Assembly (NCBI GenBank): GCA_036567205.1
Contig: DATCVA010000203.1
Span: forward strand, 1 to 35,309
From: DATCVA01 sp036567205
GTDB taxonomy: Bacteria > Pseudomonadota > Gammaproteobacteria > Burkholderiales > Burkholderiaceae_B
DNA: 35,309 nucleotides
Direction: 5' to 3'
Below the pieces are notes generated by a model. The model saw only the letters and a list, made by a program, of their open reading frames with translations. It had not been told where the DNA came from and did not search any database. Numbering within the stretch: the stretch's first letter is position 1; the number at the start of each line of letters is the position of its first letter. This document shows, piece after piece, positions 1 through 7,383 of this stretch. A program made the translations under genes and the position numbers.

Positions 1-816
1 AATCCTGCCGACAATGCCGCCCGCTTGCATGACCGCGAAAACACCGCCGGCCAGTCCCAGCGAATAGCCCAGGCCGTCAATTAAATAAATAACGGTAAAG
101 GTGAACCAGCAGCTTTGGGCAATAGCAAACAAGCTGCCGACAACGGACATCCTTAGCAGCCCCGGCCCTTGGGTCAGAGACCGCAGCGGTACCGCAAGCA
201 GGCGCAGCGAACTGAGGCGGGGACGCTTGATCTTTATGTTTTTTTGCGGCTCGTCGATGCCGGCGCTCATGCGCCAGGTAAGGACTGTGGCAATAATAAC
301 CATGCCTGCCGCGGCCAATAAAGCCATGCGCCATCCCGCTACAGCAACGATGGCCGGAATGATAAGGCCGGCGATGACTCCGCCAAGCGGCACTCCGGCC
401 TGCTTGATTGAAAACACCAGATTTCTTTTGTTGGGCGGAGAAAATCGTTGTAGTACTTCGCTGCCCGCCGGTGTTGCGGTGCCGTTGCTCATGCCTATAA
501 GGCAACAGGCCAGTAGCGCAATACTTAAGCTGGGCGATAGAAAAAGAGACAGGCTTGCCGCCCCGATCAGCAAGCTGAACTGCAAGGCGCGAACCCCGCC
601 GATCTGATGCATTAGCGACGAGCCGCCCATTAGAACGATAAGTCCGCCGAACATATTGACTGCGGACAGGTAACCAATAGAGCTGCCGCTCCAGCCGAAT
701 TCCGCAGACAGCTCAGGTGAAATGATGGGAATGAACCGCATCAGAAACGAAGTCGTAGTTTGGAGTATGAGAATTGCTGTTATGGGTACAAGCCAGCCTG
801 GCGCTGCCTTTGTCAT
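1..816 (-). CDS. MFS transporter, N-terminal part (cut by window edge)
   Basis: Reading the minus strand from an ATG at 816 gives 272 codons with no stop before position 1, so the C-terminal part lies outside the window. The product starts MTKAAPGWLVPITAIL and shows repeated hydrophobic helices separated by short polar loops, including a helix ending in MGGSSLMHQIGG and a loop with FSPPNKRNLVFSIKQAGVP, which resembles the region between helices 4 and 5 of major facilitator proteins. By family it would be a 12-TM inner-membrane permease, probably for a small organic anion. It lies 58 bp downstream of a LysR gene on the same strand and may be co-transcribed with it. A 6-bp inverted repeat (GGTCTC at 821-826, GAGACC at 853-858) lies just upstream. 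The substrate cannot be told from sequence. Confidence 0.8.
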   Translation of the reverse strand, partial: MTKAAPGWLVPITAILILQTTTSFLMRFIPIISPELSAEFGWSGSSIGYLSAVNMFGGLIVLMGGSSLMHQIGGVRALQFSLLIGAASLSLFLSPSLSIALLACCLIGMSNGTATPAGSEVLQRFSPPNKRNLVFSIKQAGVPLGGVIAGLIIPAIVAVAGWRMALLAAAGMVIIATVLTWRMSAGIDEPQKNIKIKRPRLSSLRLLAVPLRSLTQGPGLLRMSVVGSLFAIAQSCWFTFTVIYLIDGLGYSLGLAGGVFAVMQAGGIVGRI

Positions 817-874
817 CGTGGGTCTCTTGTGTTTTTTCTGAAATGGGCAAATGAGACCATACTCTAAATCAAAA

Positions 875-1882
875 TTACTCGTGTTTGTTGGGAGCGCCCG
901 AAGTTTTCGATTCGCCCTTGACGTCAGCGTGATCTGACTGCTTCAGGCTGACAGTGATCCCCGGGGGAAGGTGCGCCCGCGCGATGGTTTCTTTCATGAT
1001 ATTTAGAAATCGTTCGGAGCTTGGTGATAGTGATCGCAGTTTTCTGGTAATTACAAAAATCTCGCGCGATAGTGCAGGCCCCTCGAGCTCTTTGAACGTA
1101 AACGCAGAGAGCTCTCCTGTGTGAGCTGACAGCGCCGGCACGATAGAAAACTTATCGCCAATTTTCAGCAAAGCCTGTAATAAGGTAATGCTTGAAATCT
1201 CATTATGCGGAGTATCGAAGAACGCCTGACTCCCGCCATGTGTCCGTAAATATGTACCAATGCCAGTGTTGGCTGTATATCCGATGTAGTCATTCGGATT
1301 TAATTCCGACCAGCAAACCGCGCCGGTTTTTTTTGCCAGGCCATATTCAGGGCCGCATATGACGCCGTAACGATCTTCGAAAAGCGGCGTGTATACCAAG
1401 TCTTCAAATCCTTTATGGGGAGTTGATATTGCAAAGTCGATCTCGCCGTTGACGACCATTTTTTCTACAAGCTCGGCACCTGCGTCGTGTAACGAAACGG
1501 TGATGTTCGGGTAGGCTTGCTGAAGCTCGCGGATTGTATCTACAAGGAAATGATAAATAACAGAGACCACCGCGGCTATTCGGACCTGCCCCTTTTGTCC
1601 GTTGGCGAACGCTTGCAGGTCGCTAATGGCACTATCAAAATGGTTAAGTATTTTTTCAGCCTCGTCCTTGAAGCGGCGAGCTTCGTGCGTCATCGTGACG
1701 CGCCTGGTGCTGCGGTCAAATAGCTTAAGTCCCACCGCCTCTTCAAATTGCTGGATAGTCGCAGTCAGTGCTGACTGGGTAAGAAAAAGCCGGGAAGCCG
1801 CGATGGTGAAGGAACTGGATTCCGCCACAGCCAGGAAGCATCGCAAATGTCTTAATGAAACGTTGCGCAGTTTGGAAGACAT
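875..1882 (-). CDS. LysR-family transcriptional regulator
   Basis: The 335-residue product has the LysR layout: an N-terminal winged helix-turn-helix at about residues 8-66 (LRHLRCFLAVAESSSFT, then SRLFLTQSALTATIQQFEE and LFDRSTRRVTMT), a linker helix, and a periplasmic-binding-protein-like effector domain at about 95-310. The C-terminal tail of some 20 polar residues is longer than usual. It is divergent from the Bug receptor gene starting at 2015, with 132 bp between them, the classic arrangement in which a LysR protein controls its neighbour and itself. Given the nearby Bug receptor and MFS permease the ligand is probably an organic acid, but this is inference. Confidence 0.9.
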   Translation of the reverse strand: MSSKLRNVSLRHLRCFLAVAESSSFTIAASRLFLTQSALTATIQQFEEAVGLKLFDRSTRRVTMTHEARRFKDEAEKILNHFDSAISDLQAFANGQKGQVRIAAVVSVIYHFLVDTIRELQQAYPNITVSLHDAGAELVEKMVVNGEIDFAISTPHKGFEDLVYTPLFEDRYGVICGPEYGLAKKTGAVCWSELNPNDYIGYTANTGIGTYLRTHGGSQAFFDTPHNEISSITLLQALLKIGDKFSIVPALSAHTGELSAFTFKELEGPALSREIFVITRKLRSLSPSSERFLNIMKETIARAHLPPGITVSLKQSDHADVKGESKTSGAPNKHE

Positions 1883-2014
1883 GGAATTACAGTTTTTCTA
1901 TTTATCAAATAAAACGAATTATAGGCAAATATTAATAATTAGTAATGATGCGGCTTCGTTACTAAACTCGTTGGTGAATTAGGGATAACTAAAACGAATT
2001 GACCAGGGGGGAGT
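1883..2014. promoter_or_regulatory. Divergent intergenic region with a 10-bp direct repeat
   Basis: This A+T-rich spacer separates the LysR gene from the Bug gene and must hold both promoters. The decamer AAAACGAATT occurs at 1911-1920 and again at 1991-2000, exactly 80 bp apart. An ATTAT-N12-ATAAT dyad lies at 1918-1939. A G-rich ribosome-binding sequence (2005-2013) directly precedes the Bug gene. An operator role is inferred from position only. Confidence 0.5.
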
Positions 2015-3016
2015 ATGAAACACATGAATGGTATTACTAAGGCCTTTACCGTTGGGGTGGTTGGGATGTCGCTGGCTTTTATAGCCGCAGGCAGTTCAAT
2101 GGCTCAAACTAAGCCGGCCTATCCGAAAGGCCCTGTTACATTGGTGGTGCCTTTCGCTCCGGGTGGTTCTACCGACATCATCGGCCGTTTGCTGGCAGAG
2201 CGATTGGCAGTGGCATTAAAGCAATCTGTTGTGGTTGAGAATCGTTCAGGAGCGGGTGGAAATATTGGCGCGGCTCATGTCGCTCAGTCTCGTCCCGATG
2301 GCCAGACCTTATTGTTTGGAACGACAGGAATTCTTACGGTCAATCAATTCGTTTATCCAAATCCCGGGTACAACGTAAAGACAGACCTGACACCTGTAAT
2401 TTATACGGCTTCCATCAGTAATGTATTGATTGTTAATCCGTCTTTGCCGGTGAACAACGTGCAGGAGCTTATTGCCCTGGCCAAGTCGAAGCCCAAAGGG
2501 CTTACGTTTGCATCGTCGGGCGCGGGAAGCTCAACTCATCTTTCGGGCGAGTTGTTCAAAAGTATGGCGGGGGTTGATTTAGTGCATATCCCGTACCGGG
2601 GAAGCACACAAGCACTCATCGATTTGATGAGCGGTGAAATCGACATGCTTTTTGATAATGCTCCTTCGGCTGTTCCACTGGCACAGACAAAAAAAGTGAA
2701 GGCTTTAGGGGTAACGGCGCTGCAGCCGTTGGCCGCGCTTCCTGGAGTGCCTACTGTGGATAGCGCCGGCTTGAAAGGCTACGAGTCCTTGTCCTGGACG
2801 GGGGTTGTTGCGCCGGCTGGAACACCGCCTGCGGTCATTGAACTTCTAAACCGGGAGGTTAATGCAATTTTGGCTGATCCGGCTGTGAAGAAACGGCTGA
2901 ATGAGCTGGGGGCACAGGCCACGGGTGGTAGCGCACAGGCGTTTCAGAAGCATATCGACTCAGAAACGGAAAAATGGGGCGAGCTCGTGCGCAAGGCCAA
3001 TATCAAGGCTGGTTAA
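2015..3016 (+). CDS. Bug/TctC-family periplasmic solute-binding receptor
   Basis: The 333-residue product has an export signal (hydrophobic core about residues 10-28, ending GSSMAQ) followed by the Bug/TctC fold. Recognisable family segments are PKGPVTLVVPFAPGGSTDII near the mature N terminus, VENRSGAGGNIGAAHVA, and HIPYRGSTQALIDLMSGEID in the middle. Bug proteins bind carboxylates and similar small solutes in the periplasm; only some work with TctA/TctB membrane proteins, and none are encoded here. The G-rich Shine-Dalgarno sequence ends only 1 nt before this ATG, so the in-frame ATG at 2024 (residue 4) may be the true start. It is probably controlled by the divergent LysR gene. Confidence 0.92.
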   Translation: MKHMNGITKAFTVGVVGMSLAFIAAGSSMAQTKPAYPKGPVTLVVPFAPGGSTDIIGRLLAERLAVALKQSVVVENRSGAGGNIGAAHVAQSRPDGQTLLFGTTGILTVNQFVYPNPGYNVKTDLTPVIYTASISNVLIVNPSLPVNNVQELIALAKSKPKGLTFASSGAGSSTHLSGELFKSMAGVDLVHIPYRGSTQALIDLMSGEIDMLFDNAPSAVPLAQTKKVKALGVTALQPLAALPGVPTVDSAGLKGYESLSWTGVVAPAGTPPAVIELLNREVNAILADPAVKKRLNELGAQATGGSAQAFQKHIDSETEKWGELVRKANIKAG

Positions 3017-3090
3017 TAAGTCAATGAATGGCAGGCTTGCGTTTTGGGCGGGTTCGGAAAGCAACTTGTATTCGCGCAATGCCGGCATGT

Positions 3091-3108
3091 GGCGCCTTAT
3101 AAGGCGCC
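3091..3108. repeat. Perfect 18-bp palindrome between Bug and aminotransferase genes
   Basis: GGCGCCTTATAAGGCGCC reads the same on both strands. It lies 75 bp after the Bug stop and 46 bp before the aminotransferase start. It could form a GC-clamped hairpin in RNA or a dyad protein site; no run of T follows, so a simple intrinsic terminator is not supported. Confidence 0.7.
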
Positions 3109-3154
3109 CGAATCAGCAGCAAGACGCAACCCATATTTTTTCATAGGAGTAAAA

Positions 3155-4357
3155 ATGTCGTTCATTGCAGAGCGTATCAATCGGATTAAACCTTCACCGA
3201 GCTCGATGGCTGGTCAGCGCGCACGTGAACTTAGGGCAACAGGACGCGATATCGTCAGCCTGACCGCAGGCGAACCTGACTTTGATACACCCGAGAATGT
3301 GACCCAGGCTGTCATGCGCGCAATGGCAGAGTCCAAAACCAAATACACCGACGTTGGCGGTACGCCTGAGTTAAAAGCAGCTATACGTGAAAAATTCCGC
3401 AGGGAAAACCAGCTGGATTATGCGACCAATGAGGTTATTGCCAGTAACGGCGGCAAGCAGATAATTTTCAATGCCTTGATGAGCACCGTTGATCATGGGG
3501 ACGAGGTGATTATTCCGGCTCCGTTCTGGGTCTCTTATCCCGATATCGTATTGCTTGCCGGCGGTACACCTGTTTTTGTCCAGGGGCCGCCCGAGAAGGG
3601 GTTCAAGCTGCAGCCCCAGGACTTGGAGAAAGCCATTACGCCGCGCACGAAGTGGCTTGTATTGAATGCTCCTAACAATCCCAGCGGAGCGTTGTATTCA
3701 CAGCAGGAACTTAAAGCCCTGGCCCAGGTATTACTTCGGCACAAGCACGTATGGCTATTGTCCGATGACATCTACGAGCATATTGTGTATGACCAGCGGA
3801 AGTTTTTTACGATGGCACAGATAGAGCCAGAGCTGAAAAATCGTACGCTGACTATGAACGGAGTATCTAAAGCCTATGCCATGACAGGCTGGCGTATTGG
3901 GTATTGCGGCGCGCCGGCAGAGCTGATCAAGGCCATGACCAAACTGCAATCGCAAAGCACTTCCAGCGCTTCCTCGATTAGTCAGGCCGCTGCGCTGGAG
4001 GCCCTGACCGGACCGCAAGACTACATCGCTCAGCGTACGGCAATATTTCAGAGCCGCCGCGACAAAGTCGTGTCGCTTATTAATGATGTTCCTGGTTTAA
4101 GCTGTCATCTGCCCGAGGGGGCTTTTTATGTGTACCCATCTTGCCGCGACCTTATCGGCAAGAAAACGCCGTCGGGGCAGGTTTTGACGTCCGACCAGGA
4201 TTTTATTCTTTACCTTCTCGAGGCGGAAAATCTGGCTGTATTGCAGGGCGAGGCCTATGGCGCTTCACCTTTTTTCCGGATTTCGTATGCGACTTCTCTC
4301 GATGTTCTGGAAGAAGGATGTGCACGTCTGAAGCGGGCCTGCGCACAGCTTTCTTGA
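3155..4357 (+). CDS. PLP-dependent class I aminotransferase (aspartate/aromatic type)
   Basis: The chosen ATG is preceded by TAGGAG at a good distance and gives 400 residues, the usual size for class I (fold type I) aminotransferases; an upstream in-frame start at 3044 would add 37 residues unlike the family. Family landmarks are SLTAGEPDFDTP near residue 40, NAPNNPSGALYS around 170, a DDIYEHIVYD segment, and GVSKAYAMTGWRIGYCG, in which Lys239 is the expected PLP Schiff-base lysine. It transfers an amino group between an amino acid and a 2-oxo acid in the cytoplasm; aspartate, aromatic or a special substrate are all possible. It follows the Bug gene on the same strand and may share its regulation. 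Confidence 0.93.
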   Translation: MSFIAERINRIKPSPSSMAGQRARELRATGRDIVSLTAGEPDFDTPENVTQAVMRAMAESKTKYTDVGGTPELKAAIREKFRRENQLDYATNEVIASNGGKQIIFNALMSTVDHGDEVIIPAPFWVSYPDIVLLAGGTPVFVQGPPEKGFKLQPQDLEKAITPRTKWLVLNAPNNPSGALYSQQELKALAQVLLRHKHVWLLSDDIYEHIVYDQRKFFTMAQIEPELKNRTLTMNGVSKAYAMTGWRIGYCGAPAELIKAMTKLQSQSTSSASSISQAAALEALTGPQDYIAQRTAIFQSRRDKVVSLINDVPGLSCHLPEGAFYVYPSCRDLIGKKTPSGQVLTSDQDFILYLLEAENLAVLQGEAYGASPFFRISYATSLDVLEEGCARLKRACAQLS

Positions 4358-4410
4358 AATGCGACTGGCGGCGCGTGCGCCTACATATACGCGAAGACTT
4401 TGCGGGTAGG

Positions 4411-4433
4411 CTTGATGCGGTCACCGTATCAAG
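4411..4433. repeat. 23-bp inverted repeat after the aminotransferase gene
   Basis: Arms CTTGATGCGGT (4411-4421) and ACCGTATCAAG (4423-4433) surround a single central base and match at 10 of 11 pairs, the odd one being G-T. It lies 54 bp past the aminotransferase stop. No T-run follows. With one central base it looks more like a dyad protein-binding site than a terminator. Confidence 0.5.
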
Positions 4434-4533
4434 TGTGAGGCGTTGCATGACTTCATTGCCACTAACTGTGACCGCTTAAAAACGGATGAAAAAAATGGCT
4501 AAATAGTTTAGTCTTAGCGCTTAACACGGCATG

Positions 4534-4565
4534 ATGGCGGGTATCTGGTTTTGGATACCCGTCAT
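4534..4565. repeat. Inverted repeat upstream of the nitroreductase gene
   Basis: Arms ATGGCGGGTATC (4534-4545) and GATACCCGTCAT (4554-4565) pair at 11 of 12 positions across an 8-nt loop, ending 30 bp before the nitroreductase start. There is no T-run. It could be an operator or an RNA hairpin in the 5' leader. Confidence 0.55.
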
Positions 4566-4595
4566 GGCTTATAAAACATCTGTTGCAAAGAACAT

Positions 4596-5429
4596 ATGAA
4601 AACAAACACGCAAAGCTCCTTGTCTACATTGCTTAATGCCCGCTACGATCAGATACCGGATCTGCCGGATGACCTAAGCCAAACCATCGAAACGCTGTTA
4701 AGTCACCGTTCGATTCGCGCCTATAGCAGCCAGCCATTATTGCCCAATACGCTCGAGCTATTAGTGGCTGCAGCCCAGTCTGCGTCATCGTCCTCCAACT
4801 TGCAGGCATGGAGTGTTGTGGCCGTGCAGGATCCGGCGCGTAAAGCCCGTCTGGCGAAGCTATCAAACGATCAGGAGCATATCCGCACCTGCCCCTTGTT
4901 TCTTGTTTGGGTTGCTGATCTGGCCCGACTGAAAGCCCTTGGCATGAAGCGAGCCGTTGCTTATGACAGCTTGCCGTACCTTGAAATGTTTCTGGTTGCT
5001 TCGATCGATACGGCCCTTGCCGCCCAGAATGCAGCCGTTGCTGCGGAATCCATGGGTCTGGGGGTTTCCTATATCGGCGGAATTCGTAACCATCCTGAAG
5101 AGGTCGCAAAAGAACTGAGCCTGCCAGACTATGCTTTTGCGACGTTTGGTATGTGTATTGGGCATCCGGATCCCGAGCGGCCGGCGTCGATAAAGCCGCG
5201 TTTGCCACAAGAGGCCGTGCTGCATAACGAAGTCTATGACTCCACCGTAGTGGACGCAACGGCCGATGCTTATAACTCCACCATGACTGAGTTCTATCGC
5301 ACACAAGGAATGAAAACGCATGGCCCGTGGGATCTGCATTCCTTGAATAGAGTTCGTGGGCCCGAGGCAATGCAAGGCCGGCATCGGCTGAAAGAGGCGC
5401 TTAATAATCTGGGGTTTGAACTACGTTAG
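4596..5429 (+). CDS. NfsA-like flavin nitroreductase family protein
   Basis: The 277-residue product matches the FMN-dependent nitroreductase fold of the NfsA/FRP group: LLSHRSIRAYSSQPL at about residues 34-48 carries the conserved HRSxR FMN-phosphate contact, SSSSNLQAWSVVAVQD follows as the second strand region, and AESMGLGVSYIGGIRNHPEE corresponds to the conserved flavin-site glycine segment. The C-terminal extension with TEFYRTQG is seen in NfsA-type proteins. These enzymes use NADPH to reduce nitroaromatics, quinones or flavins in the cytoplasm. It stands alone after two inverted repeats. The physiological substrate is unknown. Confidence 0.88.
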   Translation: MKTNTQSSLSTLLNARYDQIPDLPDDLSQTIETLLSHRSIRAYSSQPLLPNTLELLVAAAQSASSSSNLQAWSVVAVQDPARKARLAKLSNDQEHIRTCPLFLVWVADLARLKALGMKRAVAYDSLPYLEMFLVASIDTALAAQNAAVAAESMGLGVSYIGGIRNHPEEVAKELSLPDYAFATFGMCIGHPDPERPASIKPRLPQEAVLHNEVYDSTVVDATADAYNSTMTEFYRTQGMKTHGPWDLHSLNRVRGPEAMQGRHRLKEALNNLGFELR

Positions 5430-5514
5430 ACAGACCCCGGTGCCCGGTCGGCGAGGGCCGAGGCCCGCGTGTTGACTCCAAGGGCATTGATCATTGATGA
5501 CTTGTTGTGTTCGG
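5426..5514 (-). pseudogene. Possible LuxR-type C-terminal fragment
   Basis: The minus strand reads SSMINALGVNTRASALADR before a stop at 5426-5428. LGVNTRA followed by small residues is the usual end of LuxR/NarL-type helix-turn-helix domains. Only about 30 residues are visible and the rest of the domain is missing, so this may be chance. It overlaps the stop codon of the nitroreductase gene. Confidence 0.2.
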
Positions 5515-5526
5515 GGCTGCGACTGA

Positions 5527-5676
5527 CAGCCGAAAGCCGAGTTATTCCTCAATTCGTTGTATTTGTTGAGCTACCGCCAATTATGTGAGGTGTGCGGCCA
5601 TAGTTGCTGCACTAAAGTTGGGGTGTTCGATAATGGCCATGAATGCTCTTAGCCGCGATAGGTCGAAATTAGGCAT
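5527..5676 (-). pseudogene. LysR-family regulator remnant (N-terminal HTH only, two stops)
   Basis: From an ATG at 5676 the minus strand reads MPNFDLSRLRAFMAIIEHP, NFSAATMAAHLT, stop, LAVAQQIQRIEE, stop, LGFRL. This is the canonical LysR DNA-binding domain, which usually reads HLTQPAVSQQI...LEEQLGxRLF; both in-frame TAA codons (5581-5583 and 5542-5544 on the plus strand) stand exactly where glutamine is normally found, so each is one C-to-T change from CAA. After LGFRL the similarity ends and the effector domain is absent. The gene faced away from the rhodanese-Bug operon and was very probably its regulator. It lies between the nitroreductase and rhodanese genes, in a stretch of about 350 bp with no intact gene. 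Confidence 0.8.
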
Positions 5677-5679
5677 GAA

Positions 5680-5698
5680 CTATTAGCTGCGTTAATAG
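5680..5698. promoter_or_regulatory. Putative LysR operator (T-N11-A dyad)
   Basis: CTATTA (5680-5685) and TAATAG (5693-5698) are perfect inverted arms with a 7-bp spacer, and T5683 and A5695 give the T-N11-A pattern of LysR recognition sites. It begins 3 bp upstream of the LysR pseudogene start and is centred about 64 bp upstream of the start point expected from the promoter at 5718-5746, which is the usual LysR recognition position. Binding is inferred. Confidence 0.55.
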
Positions 5699-5717
5699 GT
5701 CGGACGATATTATTAAA

Positions 5718-5746
5718 TTGTGCCACATCAAAGTATTGCATAGACT
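5718..5746 (+). promoter_or_regulatory. Possible sigma-70 promoter of the rhodanese-Bug operon
   Basis: TTGTGC (5718-5723) and TAGACT (5741-5746) are separated by 17 bp. Both hexamers deviate from consensus, as expected for an activator-dependent promoter. A start point near 5753 would leave a leader of about 26 nt. The call rests on spacing and on the operator position. Confidence 0.35.
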
Positions 5747-5778
5747 TGGCTGGATGCTTACTTTGATTCAAGAACACA

Positions 5779-7356
5779 ATGACTGATTTTATCGATGCGC
5801 TGGAACTGAAAAGGCAACTGGCGGACGGAAACGAAATTTCGCTACTGGATATACGGGAGCAGGGGCAGTATGGTGAAGGCCATCCGTTCCATGCCGTGCC
5901 GTTGGCTTATAGTCGGCTTGAGCTTGATATAGGGCGACTAATCCCGAACCCGACTGTTCGAATCGTACTTTTTAGTAATGATGACAAACTTAGCTTGCAG
6001 GCACTACAGCACCTTCATTCATTAGGATATCTGAATGCAAAAGTATTGCAAGGCGGAGTACAGGCGTGGGTGGACGCAGGATATACCTTGTATAAAGGCG
6101 TGCATGTGCCTTCGAAGACATTTGGTGAACTGGTCGAGCTAAAGTGCCATACACCAAGCCTTACTGCACAACAGTTAAGCGAATTGATCGCTAGCAACCC
6201 GGCAGTGGTGGTTCTGGATGGCAGGCCCAGGCAAGAGTACAAAAAAATGACTATACCGGGGGCAATTTGCTGCCCTAACGCCGAGCTTGCGTATCGTCTT
6301 CATAAACTTGCTCCCGACGCCTCAACTCCGGTGGTTGTGAATTGTGCTGGTCGCACCCGAAGCATTATAGGCGCTCAGTCATTAATTAATGCCGGCGTGG
6401 AAAATCCCGTCTACGCGCTCGAGAACGGAACGCAAGGTTGGTATTTGAATGACTTTGAGCTGGAGCATGGCGGCAATCGATTCTATCCTGACGTATCAGC
6501 AGATGATCGGCAACTCGAACAGATACGCAAGCAAACTAGGACTGCCGCTGAAGATTGCAATGTCGGTAGCGTATCTGCCGAGCAATTAATACTTTGGATT
6601 AGCGACCCGTTGCGTACGACTTATCTGTTCGACGTGCGTACCCCCGAGGAGTTTGCCAAAGGCTCGGTGACCGGTGCCGTTCATGCCGAAGGCGGCCAGT
6701 TAATACAAGGTACGGACTTATATGTCGGAGTACGCAATTCCCGGGTGGTGTTATATGACACGGATGGCATCCGCGCCCGTTTAATGGGGGTCTGGCTGAG
6801 TCAGATGGGCTATGAGGTCTATGTGCTGGATCATCAGGTCAATCTGGAAGGGTTGGACTTTACTCATGATAATCATGCACTGTCTCTTAAGCTTCTTCCT
6901 GAAGTCGGAGTTAAGGATTTTCAGGAGCTGATAGGGCGCGACGGTGTACGGTTAATAGATCTGCGGCCCAGTATGGTTTACCGTGAATCGCATGTATCTG
7001 GCTCAATCTGGTCAACCCGCTGCAGGGTGCAGAGGGACGCCACAGGATACGAAACCATTGTCTTTATTGCAGAAGATGCGCAAGTAGCCGCGCTGGCGGC
7101 AGGAGAACTGACGCCTCAGCAACGGGAAAAGACATTCTTTATCAGCGCAGATACGGCACAGTGGAAAACGGCCGGTTTAGCACTTGAAACAACAGCAGAT
7201 ATCCCAGCAGACGAGGATTGCATCGACTATCTCTTTTTTGTTCACGATCGTCATGATGGTAATAAACAGGCAGCACGGCAGTACTTGGCCTGGGAAACCA
7301 ATTTAGTGTCGCAATTGGACGAGCAGGAGAAGGCCTCATATAAGTTCAATCACTAA
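5779..7356 (+). CDS. Four-domain rhodanese (sulfurtransferase-like) protein
   Basis: The 525-residue product contains four rhodanese-like modules at roughly residues 5-108, 125-235, 255-355 and 370-470, followed by a tail of about 50 residues. Only module 2 has a catalytic-type loop, NCAGRTRS with Cys189, matching the CxGxxR active loop of rhodaneses; the equivalent loops of modules 1, 3 and 4 (SNDDKLS, DTDGIRA, AEDAQVA) have no cysteine. Rhodaneses carry sulfane sulfur as a cysteine persulfide and pass it to cyanide, thiols or protein acceptors; the inactive modules are probably structural. There is no signal peptide, so it should be cytoplasmic. It ends 27 bp before a Bug gene and forms an operon with it. 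The region looks A+T-rich with many TTA codons. Confidence 0.88.
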   Translation: MTDFIDALELKRQLADGNEISLLDIREQGQYGEGHPFHAVPLAYSRLELDIGRLIPNPTVRIVLFSNDDKLSLQALQHLHSLGYLNAKVLQGGVQAWVDAGYTLYKGVHVPSKTFGELVELKCHTPSLTAQQLSELIASNPAVVVLDGRPRQEYKKMTIPGAICCPNAELAYRLHKLAPDASTPVVVNCAGRTRSIIGAQSLINAGVENPVYALENGTQGWYLNDFELEHGGNRFYPDVSADDRQLEQIRKQTRTAAEDCNVGSVSAEQLILWISDPLRTTYLFDVRTPEEFAKGSVTGAVHAEGGQLIQGTDLYVGVRNSRVVLYDTDGIRARLMGVWLSQMGYEVYVLDHQVNLEGLDFTHDNHALSLKLLPEVGVKDFQELIGRDGVRLIDLRPSMVYRESHVSGSIWSTRCRVQRDATGYETIVFIAEDAQVAALAAGELTPQQREKTFFISADTAQWKTAGLALETTADIPADEDCIDYLFFVHDRHDGNKQAARQYLAWETNLVSQLDEQEKASYKFNH

Positions 7357-7383
7357 GTTCAACAACAATAATGGAGACGTTCT

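Noticed and set aside
4633..5370. Minus-strand open frame of 245 codons opposite the nitroreductase
   Set aside because: The plus-strand gene carries unmistakable nitroreductase motifs; the antisense product is rich in Arg, Pro and Ser without domains.
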